Shown here: positions 1 to 9,291 of the stretch, in pieces
How positions within the stretch are numbered: the first letter of the stretch is position 1
Layout of the letters: the number at the start of each line of letters is the position of its first letter
Assembly: GCA_027186245.1 (NCBI GenBank)
Contig: CP114481.1
Coordinates: 33,139,501 to 33,203,500 of the forward strand
Reading direction: 5' to 3'
DNA: 64,000 bases
DNA from: Coriaria nepalensis
Taxonomy: Eukaryota > Streptophyta > Magnoliopsida > Cucurbitales > Coriariaceae
Program-made: the position numbers and the translations under genes
Notes under the pieces: generated by a model
Seen by the model: only the letters and a program-made list of their open reading frames with translations
What the model was told of the DNA's origin: nothing
The model's database searches: none

Positions 1-329
1 CTTATTTCAAAGCAAGTCGAACGAATTCTAGTTTTGCACTACAGACACAACTTTTGTGCATAACTTGCAAATTATCATTCCAAGGAAAGTGGGCATTCTT
101 TTAACCTTAAAATAATTTCAATGAGTCATTTCAAGTCAATAACTTATTTCAAAGCAATTCAAACGAGTTCTAATTTTGCACTACAAACACAAGTTTTGTG
201 CATAACTTGCAAATTATCATTCCTAGGAAAGTGGGTATTCGTTTAACCTTAAAATCATTTCAAAGAGTCCTTTCAAGTCAATAACTTATTTCAGAGCAAG
301 TCGAACGAATTCTAGTTTTGCACTACGGA

Positions 330-342
330 CACAACTTTTGTG
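330..342. other. Short inverted repeat in the conserved core
   Basis: CACAA-CTT-TTGTG forms a 5-bp stem with a 3-base loop. The right arm and following bases (TTTTGTGCATAACTT) are almost invariant in the window. The left side varies by type: CACAAC in most, CACAAG in type A, CACATG in type H and CACCAA in type B. Conservation of one arm only argues against strong selection on the hairpin itself. Confidence 0.7.
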
Positions 343-348
343 CATAAC

Positions 349-367
349 TTGCAAATGATCATTGCAA
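349..367. other. Imperfect palindrome around ATGATCAT in the monomer
   Basis: The 19-base stretch TTGCAAATGATCATTGCAA becomes a perfect 18-base palindrome if one A is left out. It recurs in most monomer types. In types A, D and X it is replaced by TTGCAAATTATCATTCCAA, which breaks both arms at two bases that change together. Type B has CTTCTGAATGATCATTGCA. Dyads of this size can bind dimeric proteins or extrude as cruciforms. No function is shown by the sequence itself. Confidence 0.8.
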
Positions 368-865
368 GGAAAGTGTGTATTCGTTTAACCTTAAAATCAT
401 TTGAATGAGTCATTTCAAGTCAATAACTTATTTCAAAGCAAGTCGAACGAATTCTAGTTTTGCACTACAGACACAACTTTTGTGCATAACTTGCAAATGA
501 TCATTGCAAGGAAAGTGTGCATTCGTTTAAAATTAAAATCATATCAAAGAGTCCTTTCAAGTCAATAACTTATTTCAGAGCAAGTCGAACGAATTCTACT
601 TTTGCACTACAGAAACAACTTTTGTGCATAACTTGCAAATGATCATTGCAAGGAAAGTGTGCAGTCGTTTAAAATTAAAATCATTTCAATGAGTCATTTC
701 AAGTCAATAACTTACTTCAAAGCAAGTCGAACGAATTCTAGTTTTGCACTACAGACACAACTTTTGTGCATAACTTGCAAATGATCATTGCAAGGAAAGT
801 GTGCATTCGTTTAACCTTAAAATCATTTCAATTAGTCATTTCAAGTCAATCACTAATTTCAAAGC

Positions 866-879
866 AATTCGAACGAATT
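866..879. other. Perfect 14-bp dyad special to type A monomers
   Basis: AATTCGAACGAATT is AATTCG, two bases, then its exact inverted complement. It exists because type A has caattcgaacg where other types have caagtcgaacg, a single G-to-T difference. It overlaps the EcoRI site. It recurs in nearly every type A copy; 2982-3123 and 5959-6100 are examples that keep the G and so lack it. Confidence 0.8.
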
Positions 880-964
880 CTAATTTTGCACTACAAACAC
901 AAGTTTTGTGCATAACTTGCAAATTATCATTCCAAGGAAAGTGGGTATTCGTTTAACCTTAAAA

Positions 965-986
965 TCATTTCAATGAGTCATTTCAA
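965..986 (+). repeat. 13-bp internal direct repeat at the monomer end
   Basis: TCATTTCAA occurs at 965-973 and again at 978-986, a 13-bp offset, joined by TGAG. The pair recurs in most monomers and suggests a shorter ancestral repeat. The junction creates TGAGTCA (974-980). Type-specific changes hit the junction: TTAGTC before type A, TTTGTC after types M and Y, and GAGTCC after type F and in the atatcaaag group. Confidence 0.8.
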
Positions 987-1562
987 GTCAATAACCTATT
1001 TCAAAACAAGTCGAACGAATTCTAGTTTTCCACTACAGACACAACTTTTGTGCATAACTTGCAAATGATCATTGCAAGGAAAGTGTGCAGTCGTTTAAAA
1101 TTAAAATCATTTCAATGAGTCATTTCAAGTCAATAACTTACTTCAAAGCAAGTCGAACGTATTCTAGTTTTCTAGTACAGACACAACTTTTTTGCATAAC
1201 TTGCAAATGATCATTGCAAGGAAAGTGTGCTTTCGTTTAATCTTAAAATCATTTCAAAGAGTCCTTTCAAGTCAATAACTTATTTCAGAGCAAGTCGAAC
1301 GAATTCTAATTTTGCACTACAGACACAACTTTTGTGCATAACTTGCAAATGATCATTGCAAGGAAAGTGTGCGTTCGTTTAACCTTAAAATCATTTCAAT
1401 TTGTCATTTCAAGTCAATCACTAATTTCAAAGCAATTCGAACGAATTCTAATTTTGCACTACAAACACAAGTTTTGTGCATATCTTGCAAATTATCATTC
1501 CAAGGAAAGTGGGTATTCATTTAACCTTAAAATCATTTCAATGAGTCATTTCAAGTCAATAA

Positions 1563-1704
1563 CCTATTTCAAAACAAGTCGAACGAATTCTAGTTTTCCA
1601 CTACAGACACCAATTTTGTGCATAACTTCTGAATGATCATTGCATGGAAAGTGTGCATTCGTTTAACCTTAAAATCATTTCAATGAGTCATTTCAAGTCA
1701 ATAA
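1563..1704 (+). repeat. Monomer type B (representative)
   Basis: Diagnostic bases: cctatttcaaaac, gttttccac, cagacaccaattttg, cttctgaatgatcattgcatgg. It is the most divergent common type in the core region. It is followed by the short type C nearly everywhere before 56 kb, which makes it a good HOR ruler. In the flank after 56.5 kb most copies read tgaataatc. Confidence 0.85.
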
Positions 1705-1845
1705 CTTATGTCAAAGCAAGTCGAACGTATTCTAGTTTTCCAGTACAGACACAACTTTTGTTCATAACTTGCAAATGATCATTGCAGGAAAGTGTGCTTT
1801 CGTTTAATCTTAAAATCATTTCAATGAGTCATTTCAAGTCAATAA
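1705..1845 (+). repeat. Monomer type C, 141 bp (representative)
   Basis: Starts cttatgtc, has gtattc instead of the EcoRI site, then ttccagtac, and reads attgcaggaaag where other types read attgcaaggaaag. The one-base loss makes it 141 bp. I count 22 such 141-bp copies between 1.7 and 51 kb, most of them cttatgtc copies. A shorter derivative, 140 bp, marks the 32-monomer HOR. After 56.7 kb cttatgtc monomers are full length. Confidence 0.85.
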
Positions 1846-1987
1846 CTTATCTCAAAGCAAGTCGAATGAATTCTAGTTTTGCACTACAGACACAACTTTT
1901 GTGCATAACTTGCAAATTATCATTCCAAGGAAAGTGGGTATTCGTTTAACCTTAAAATCATTTCAATGAGTCATTTCAAGTCAATAA
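1846..1987 (+). repeat. Monomer type D (representative)
   Basis: Starts cttatctcaaag, has gtcgaatgaattctag (a C-to-T change at a CpG), then gcactacagacac, aaattatcattcc and gggtattcg. It follows type C or type H almost everywhere. A hybrid form switches to aaatgatcgttgcaagg in its second half (15046-15187, 17744-17885). Confidence 0.85.
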
Positions 1988-2129
1988 CCTATTTCAAAAC
2001 AAGTCGAACGAATTCTAGTTTTCCACTACAGAAACAACTTTTGTGCATAACTTGCAAATGATCATTGCAAGGAAAGTGTGCAGTCGTTTAAAATTAAAAT
2101 CATTTCAATTAGTCATTTCAAGTCAATAA
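1988..2129 (+). repeat. Monomer type E (representative)
   Basis: Starts cctatttcaaaac, has ttccactacagaaac, then aaatgatcattgcaagg, gtgcagtcg and tttaaaatt. The order B-C-D-E-F is a recurring cassette, seen for example at 1563-2271, 16.6-17.3 kb, 19.3-20.0 kb, 37.9-38.6 kb and 42.4-43.1 kb. Confidence 0.8.
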
Positions 2130-2271
2130 CTTACTTCAAAGCAAGTCGAACGTATTCTAGTTTTCTAGTACAGACACAACTTTTGTGCATAACTTGCAAA
2201 TGATCATTGCAAGGAAAGTGTGCTTTCGTTTAATCTTAAAATCATTTCAAAGAGTCCTTTCAAGTCAATAA
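2130..2271 (+). repeat. Monomer type F (representative)
   Basis: Starts cttacttcaaag, reads gtattctagttttctagtac (no EcoRI site), then aaatgatcattgcaagg, gtgctttcg, tttaatc and ends caaagagtcctttc. A related type F' reads gtattcgag and follows type P in the HORs. Confidence 0.8.
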
Positions 2272-3548
2272 CTTATTTCAGAGCAAGTCGAACGAATTCT
2301 AGTTTTGCACTACAGACACAACTTTTGTGCATAACTTGCAATTGATCATTGCAAGGAAAGTGTGCATTCGTTTAAAATTAAAATCATATCAAAGAGTCCT
2401 TTCAAGTCAATAACTTATTTCAGAGCAAGTCGAACGAATTCTAGTTTTGCACTACAGACACAAGTTTTGTGCATAACTTGCAAATGATCATTGCAACGAA
2501 AGTGTGTATTCGTTTAACCTTAAAATCATTTGAATGAGTCATTTCAAGTCAATAACTTATTTCAAAGCAAGTCGAACGAATTCTAGTTTTGCACTACAGA
2601 CACAACTTTTGTGCATAACTTGCAAATGATCATTGCAAGGAAAGTGTGCATTCGTTTAAAATTAAAATCATATCAAAGAGTCCTTTCAAGTCAATAACTT
2701 ATTTCAGAGCAAGTCGAACGAATTCTACTTTTGCACTACAGACACAACTTTTGTGCATAACTTGCAAATGATCATTGCAAGGAAAGTGTGCATTCGTTTA
2801 AAATTAAAATCATATCAAAGAGTCCTTTCAAGTCAATAACTTATTTCAGAGCAAGTCGAACGAATTCTACTTTTGCACTACAGACACAACTTTTGTGCAT
2901 AACTTGCAAATGATCATTGCAACGAAAGTGTGCGTTCGTTTAACCTTAAAATCATTTCAATTTGTCATTTCAAGTCAATCACTAATTTCAAAGCAAGTCG
3001 AACGAATTCTAATTTTGCACTACAAACACAAGTTTTGTGCATAACTTGCAAATTATGATTCCAAGGAAAGTGGGTATTCGTTTAACCTTAAAATCATTTC
3101 AATGAGTCATTTCAAGTCAATAACCTATTTCGAAACAAGTCGAACGAATTCTAGTTTTCCACTACAGACACTAATTTTGTGCATAACTTCTGAATGATCA
3201 TTGCATGGAAAGTGTGCATTCGTTTAACCTTAAAATCATTTCAATGAGTCATTTCAAGTCAATAACCTATGTCAAAGCAAGTCGAACGTATTCTAGTTTT
3301 CCAGTACAGACACAACTTTTGTTCATAACTTGCAAATGATCATTGCAGGAAAGTGTGCTTTCGTTTAATCTTAAAATCATTTCAATGAGTCATTTCAAGT
3401 CAATAACTTATCTCAAAGCAAGTCGAATGAATTCTAGTTTTGCACTACAGACACAACTTTTGTGCATAACTTGCAAATTATCATTCCAAGGAAAGTGGGT
3501 ATTCGTTTAACCTTAAAATCATTTCAATGAGTCATTTCAAGTCAATAA

Positions 3549-3690
3549 CCTATTTCAAAACAAGTCGAACAAATTCTATTTTTGCACTACAAACACATGT
3601 TTTGTGCATAACTTGCAAATGATCATTGCAAGGAAAGTGTGCTTTCGTTTAACTTTAAAATCATTTCAATGAGTCATTTCAAGTCAATAA
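3549..3690 (+). repeat. Monomer type H (representative)
   Basis: Reads gaacaaattctatttttgc (EcoRI lost by a G-to-A change at a CpG), cacatgttttgtg, and ends gctttcgtttaacttt. It is usually flanked by type D on one or both sides. Five copies carry one extra A (caaaaacaag), making them 143 bp: near 9373, 11646, 14190, 14907 and 17606. Confidence 0.8.
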
Positions 3691-3832
3691 CTTATCTCAA
3701 AGCAAGTCGAATGAATTCTAGTTTTGCACTACATACACAACTTTTGTGCATAACTTGCAAATTATCATTCCAAGGAAAGTGGGTATTCGTTTAACCTTAA
3801 AATCATTTCAATGAGTCATTTCAAGTCAATAA

Positions 3833-3974
3833 CCTATTTCAAAACAAGTCGAACGAATTCTAGTTTTCAACTACAGACACAACTTTTGTACATAACTTGC
3901 AAATGATCATTGCAAGGAAAGTGTGCATTCGTTTAAAATTAAAATTATTTCAATGAGTCATTTCAAGTCAATAA
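3833..3974 (+). repeat. Monomer type I (representative)
   Basis: Starts cctatttcaaaac, has ttttcaactac, aaatgatcattgcaagg, gtgcattcg, tttaaaatt and a distinctive aaaattatttc ending. A variant (I*) in the 32-monomer HOR reads gaattctcg, for example near 35085, 40054 and 44594. Confidence 0.75.
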
Positions 3975-4116
3975 CTTACTTCAAAGCAAGTCGAACGAAT
4001 TCTAGTTTTGCACTACAGACACAACTTTTGTGCATAACTTGCAAATGATCATTGCAAGGAAAGTGTGCATTCGTTTAACCTTAAAATCATTTCAATGAGT
4101 CATTTCAAGTCAATAA

Positions 4117-5317
4117 CTTACTTCAAAGCAAGTCGAACGTATTCTAGTTTTCTAGTACAGACACAACTTTTGTGCATAACTTGCAAATGATCATTGCAAG
4201 GAAAGTGTGCTTTCGTTTAATCTTAAAATCATTTCAATGAGTCCTTTCAAGTCAATAACTTATTTCAGAGCAAGTCGAACGAATTCTAGTTTTCCACTAC
4301 AGACACCAATTTTGTGCATAACTTCTGAATGATCATTGCATGGAAAGTGTGCATTCGTTTAACCTTAAAATCATTTCAATGAGTCATTTCAAGTCAATAA
4401 CTTATGTCAAAGCAAGTCGAACGTATTCTAGTTTTCCAGTACAGACACAACTTTTGTGCATAACTTGCAAATGATCATTGCAGGAAAGTGTGCTTTCGTT
4501 TAATCTTAAAATCATTTCAATGAGTCATTTCAAGTCAATAACTTATCTCAAAGCAAGTCGAATGAATTCTAGTTTTGCACTACAGACACAACTTTTGTGC
4601 ATAACTTGCAAATTATCATTCCAAGGAAAGTGGGTATTCGTTTAACCTTAAAATCATTTCAATGAGTCATTTCAAGTCAATAACCTATTTCAAAACAAGT
4701 CGAACGAATTCTAGTTTTCCACTACAGAAACAACTTTTGTGCATAACTTGCAAATGATCATTGCAAGGAAAGTGTGCAGTCGTTTAAAATTAAAATCATT
4801 TCAATGAGTCATTTCAAGTCAATAACTTACTTCAAAGCAAGTCGAACGTATTCTAGTTTTCTAGTACAGACACAACTTTTGTGCATAACTTGCAAATGAT
4901 CATTGCAAGGAAAGTGTGCTTTCGTTTAATCTTAAAATCATTTCAAAGAGTCCTTTCAAGTCAATAACTTATTTCAGAGCAAGTCGAACGAATTCTAGTT
5001 TTCCACTACAGACACCAATTTTGTGCATAACTTCTGAATGATCATTGCATGGAAAGTGTGCATTCGTTTAACCTTAAAATCATTTCAATGAGTCATTTCA
5101 AGTCAATAACTTATGTCAAAGCAAGTCGAACGTATTCTAGTTTTCCAGTACAGACACAACTTTTGTGCATAACTTGCAAATGATCATTGCAGGAAAGTGT
5201 GCTTTCGTTTAATCTTAAAATCATTTCAATGAGTCATTTCAAGTCAATAACTTATCTCAAAGCAAGTCGAATGAATTCTAGTTTTGCACTACAGACACAA
5301 CTTTTGTGCATAACTTG
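4117..5317. repeat. 5-monomer tandem duplication (709 bp period)
   Basis: The order F, B-like, C, D, E starts at 4117 and again at 4826. The second copy is cut after type D. The same pair is repeated at about 8090-9290, within copy 2 of the larger duplication, so the 5-monomer event is the older one. Confidence 0.8.
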
Positions 5318-7199
5318 CAAATGATCATTGCAACGAAAGTGTGTATTCGTTTAACCTTAAAATCATTTGAATGAGTCATTTCAAGTCAATAACTTATTTC
5401 AAAGCAAGTCGAACGAATTCTAGTTTTGCACTACAGACACAACTTTTGTGCATAACTTGCAAATGATCATTGCAAGGAAAGTGTGCATTCGTTTAAAATT
5501 AAAATCATATCAAAGAGTCCTTTCAAGTCAATAACTTATTTCAGAGCAAGTCGAACGAATTCTACTTTTGCACTACAGACACAACTTTTGTGCATAACTT
5601 GCAAATGATCATTGCAAGGAAAGTGTGTATTCGTTTAACCTTAAAATCATTTGAATGAGTCATTTCAAGTCAATAACTTATTTCAAAGCAAGTCGAACGA
5701 ATTCTAGTTTTGCACTACAGACACAACTTTTGTGCATAACTTGCAAATGATCATTGCAAGGAAAGTGTGCATTCGTTTAAAATTAAAATCATTTCAATGA
5801 GTCATTTCAAGTCAATAACTTACTTCAAAGCAAGTCGAACGAATTCTAATTTTGCACTACAGACACAACTTTTGTGCATAACTTGCAAATGATCATTGCA
5901 AGGAAAGTGTGCGTTCGTTTAACCTTAAAATCATTTCAATTTGTCATTTCAAGTCAATCACTAATTTCAAAGCAAGTCGAACGAATTCTAATTTTGCACT
6001 ACAAACACAAGTTTTGTGCATAACTTGCAAATTATCATTCCAAGGAAAGTGGGTATTCGTTTAACCTTAAAATCATTTCAATGAGTCATTTCAAGTCAAT
6101 AGCCTATTTCGAAACAAGTCGAACGAATTCTAGTTTTCCACTACAGACACTAATTTTGTGCATAACTTCTGAATGATCATTGCATGGAAAGTGTGCATTC
6201 GTTTAAAATTAAAATCATATCAAAGAGTCCTTTCAAGTCAATAACTTATTTCAGAGCAAGTCGAACGAATTCTAGTTTTGCACTACAGACACAACTTTTG
6301 TGCATAACTTGCAAATGATCATTGCAACGAAAGTGTGTATTCGTTTAACCTTAAAATCATTTGAATGAGTCATTTCAAGTCAATAACTTATTTCAAAGCA
6401 AGTCGAACGAATTCTAGTTTTGCACTACAGACACAACTTTTGTGCATAACTTGCAAATGATCATTGCAAGGAAAGTGTGCATTCGTTTAAAATTAAAATC
6501 ATATCAAAGAGTTCTTTCAAGTCAATAACTTATTTCAGAGCAAGTCGAACGAATTCTACTTTTGCACTACAGACACAACTTTTGTGCATAACTTGCAAAT
6601 GATCATTGCAAGGAAAGTGTGTATTCGTTTAACCTTAAAATCATTTGAATGAGTCATTTCAAGTCAATAACTTATTTCAAAGCAAGTCGAACGAATTCTA
6701 GTTTTGCACTACAGACACAACTTTTGTGCATAACTTGCAAATGATCATTGCAAGGAAAGTGTGCATTCGTTTAAAATTAAAATCATTTCAATGAGTCATT
6801 TCAAGTCAATAACTTACTTCAAAGCAAGTCGAACGAATTCTAATTTTGCACTACAGACACAACTTTTGTGCATAACTTGCAAATGATCATTGCAAGGAAA
6901 GTGTGCGTTCGTTTAACCTTAAAATCATTTCAATTTGTCATTTCAAGTCAATCACTAATTTCAAAGCAAGTCGAACGAATTCTAATTTTGCACTACAAAC
7001 ACAAGTTTTGTGCATAACTTGCAAATTATCATTCCAAGGAAAGTGGGTATTCGTTTAACCTTAAAATCATTTCAATGAGTCATTTCAAGTCAATAACCTA
7101 TTTCGAAACAAGTCGAACGAATTCCAGTTTTCCACTACAGACACTAATTTTGTGCATAACTTCTGAATGATCATTGCATGGAAAGTGTGCATTCGTTTA
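5275..7199. repeat. 7-monomer tandem duplication (994 bp period)
   Basis: The marker caacgaaag recurs at 5331 and 6325, exactly 994 bp (7 x 142) apart. The match runs from about 5275/6269 to 6205/7199. Only isolated differences are seen by eye, for example gagttcttt near 6509 and attccag near 7120. The event falls between the two copies of the 28-monomer duplication. Confidence 0.85.
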
Positions 7200-9291
7200 A
7201 CCTTAAAATCATTTCAATGAGTCATTTCAAGTCAATAACCTATGTCAAAGCAAGTCGAACGTATTCTAGTTTTCCAGTACAGACACAACTTTTGTTCATA
7301 ACTTGCAAATGATCATTGCAGGAAAGTGTGCTTTCGTTTAATCTTAAAATCATTTCAATGAGTCATTTCAAGTCAATAACTTATCTCAAAGCAAGTCGAA
7401 TGAATTCTAGTTTTGCACTACAGACACAACTTTTGTGCATAACTTGCAAATTATCATTCCAAGGAAAGTGGGTATTCGTTTAACCTTAAAATCATTTCAA
7501 TGAGTCATTTCAAGTCAATAACCTGATTCAAAACAAGTCGAACAAATTCTATTTTTGCACTACAAACACATGTTTTGTGCATAACTTGCAAATGATCATT
7601 GCAAGGAAAGTGTGCTTTCGTTTAACTTTAAAATCATTTCAATGAGTCATTTCAAGTCAATAACTTATCTCAAAGCAAGTCGAATGAATTCTAGTTTTGC
7701 ACTACATACACAACTTTTGTGCATAACTTGCAAATTATCATTCCAAGGAAAGTGGGTATTCGTTTAACCTTAAAATCATTTCAATGAGTCATTTCAAGTC
7801 AATAACCTATTTCAAAACAAGTCGAACGAATTCTAGTTTTCAACTACAGACACAACTTTTGTACATAACTTGCAAATGATCATTGCAAGGAAAGTGTGCA
7901 TTCGTTTAAAATTAAAATTATTTCAATGAGTCATTTCAAGTCAATAACTTACTTCAAAGCAAGTCGAACGAATTCTAGTTTTGCACTACAGACACAACTT
8001 TTGTGCATAACTTGCAAATGATCATTGCAAGGAAAGTGTGCATTCGTTTAACCTTAAAATCATTTCAATGAGTCATTTCAAGTCAATAACTTACTTCAAA
8101 GCAAGTCGAACGTATTCTAGTTTTCTAGTACAGACACAACTTTTGTGCATAACTTGCAAATGATCATTGCAAGGAAAGTGTGCTTTCGTTTAATCTTAAA
8201 ATCATTTCAATGAGTCCTTTCAAGTCAATAACTTATTTCAGAGCAAGTCGAACGAATTCTAGTTTTCCAATACAGACACCAATTTTGTGCATAACTTCTG
8301 AATGATCATTGCATGGAAAGTGTGCATTCGTTTAACCTTAAAATCATTTCAATGAGTCATTTCAAGTCAATAACTTATGTCAAAGCAAGTCGAACGTATT
8401 CTAGTTTTCCAGTACAGACACAACTTTTGTGCATAACTTGCAAATGATCATTGCAGGAAAGTGTGCTTTCGTTTAATCTTAAAATCATTTCAATGAGTCA
8501 TTTCAAGTCAATAACTTATCTCAAAGCAAGTCGAATGAATTCTAGTTTTGCACTACAGACACAACTTTTGTGCATAACTTGCAAATTATCATTCCAAGGA
8601 AAGTGGGTATTCATTTAACCTTAAAATCATTTCAATGAGTCATTTCAAGTCAATAACCTATTTCAAAACAAGTCGAACGAATTCTAGTTTTCCACTACAG
8701 AAACAACTTTTGTGCATAACTTGCAAATGATCATTGCAAGGAAAGTGTGCAGTCGTTTAAAATTAAAATCATTTCAATTAGTCATTTCAAGTCAATAACT
8801 TACTTCAAAGCAAGTCGAACGTATTCTAGTTTTCTAGTACAGACACAACTTTTGTGCATAACTTGCAAATGATCATTGCAAGGAAAGTGTGCTTTCGTTT
8901 AATCTTAAAATCATTTCAAAGAGTCCTTTCAAGTCAATAACTTATTTCAGAGCAAGTCGAACGAATTCTAGTTTTCCACTACAAACACCAATTTTGTGCA
9001 TAACTTCTGAATGATCATTGCATGGAAAGTGTGCATTCGTTTAACCTTAAAATCATTTCAATGAGTCATTTCAAGTCAATAACTTATGTCAAAGCAAGTC
9101 GAACGTATTCTAGTTTTCCAGTACAGACACAACTTTTGTGCATAACTTGCAAATGATCATTGCAGGAAAGTGTGCTTTCGTTTAATCTTAAAATCATTTC
9201 AATGAGTCATTTCAAGTCAATAACTTATCTCAAAGCAAGTCGAATGAATTCTAGTTTTGCACTACAGACACAACTTTTGTGCATAACTTGC
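6898..9291. repeat. Segmental duplication, copy 2
   Basis: Second copy of 2925-5318. Private differences include cctgattc near 7523, tccaatacag near 8267 and gggtattcatt near 8610. Beyond 9291 it continues with type D and a 143-bp type H that leads into the next region. Confidence 0.85.

Larger units (their letters stand above)
285..426 (+). repeat. Representative monomer with landmarks
   Basis: This copy (cttatttcagag start) shows the general anatomy. EcoRI GAATTC is at 307-312. A short inverted repeat, CACAACTTTTGTG, is at 330-342 (5-bp arms, 3-base loop). An imperfect palindrome around ATGATCAT, which includes BclI TGATCA at 356-361, is at 349-367. A TTCGTTTAACC segment follows, then an A-rich stretch, and the monomer ends with a TCATTTCAA-like pair before the next unit. 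T-runs lie about 20 bp apart, near monomer positions 32 and 52, roughly two helical turns. Such phasing can bend DNA, but I infer no measured curvature. Confidence 0.9.
853..994 (+). repeat. Monomer type A (representative)
   Basis: Diagnostic bases: start cactaatttcaaagcaattcg, then ctaattttgcactacaaacacaag, aaattatcattcc, and gggtattcg. It is one of the commonest types and is the strongest marker of order, because it nearly always follows a monomer ending in TTAGTC or TTTGTC. A subgroup has aattatgcac and sits at one fixed place in the 32-monomer HOR. A close relative (A'') begins cttatttcaaagcaattcg. Confidence 0.85.
1..2924. repeat. Irregular 5' segment of the array
   Basis: About 20 monomers, including two runs of the order Y/A/B or E followed by C, D or F. 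The first monomers contain private changes such as ataatttc (112-119) and aaacgagttc (148-157). No clean HOR period is visible inside this segment, although 1279-2271 resembles the A-B-C-D-E-F cassette found later. Nothing other than satellite is present. Confidence 0.85.
2925..5318. repeat. Segmental duplication, copy 1 (28-monomer spacing)
   Basis: This block matches 6898-9291 at an offset of 3973 bp (28 x 142 minus three one-base type C deletions). Shared rare variants include actaattttg, cctatgtc, gttcataac, gctttcgtttaacttt, acatacac and gtacataac. The match ends where copy 1 switches in mid-monomer from a type D start to a gcaacgaaag second half. Boundaries are good to about 40 bp. Confidence 0.85.

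Noticed and set aside
101..118. CENP-B box
   Set aside because: TTCGTTTAACC fits the first half of the TTCGnnnnAnnCGGG core, but the CGGG half is absent (CTTA instead). The only CGGG-bearing variants (57711, 59699) do not place it correctly.
330..342. Hairpin as a transcription terminator
   Set aside because: The stem is only 5 bp, lies in every monomer and has no gene upstream.
1334..1636. Open frame of 100 codons, and 62-70-codon frames at 16357, 19055, 34548, 39798, 44338, 48879 and 53420
   Set aside because: They lie wholly within satellite monomers and those I checked start at GTG or TTG. They recur only because the HOR recurs, and the 142-bp unit shifts frame at each copy. The 62-codon frames exist because of the short type C monomers. 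There is no coding signature.
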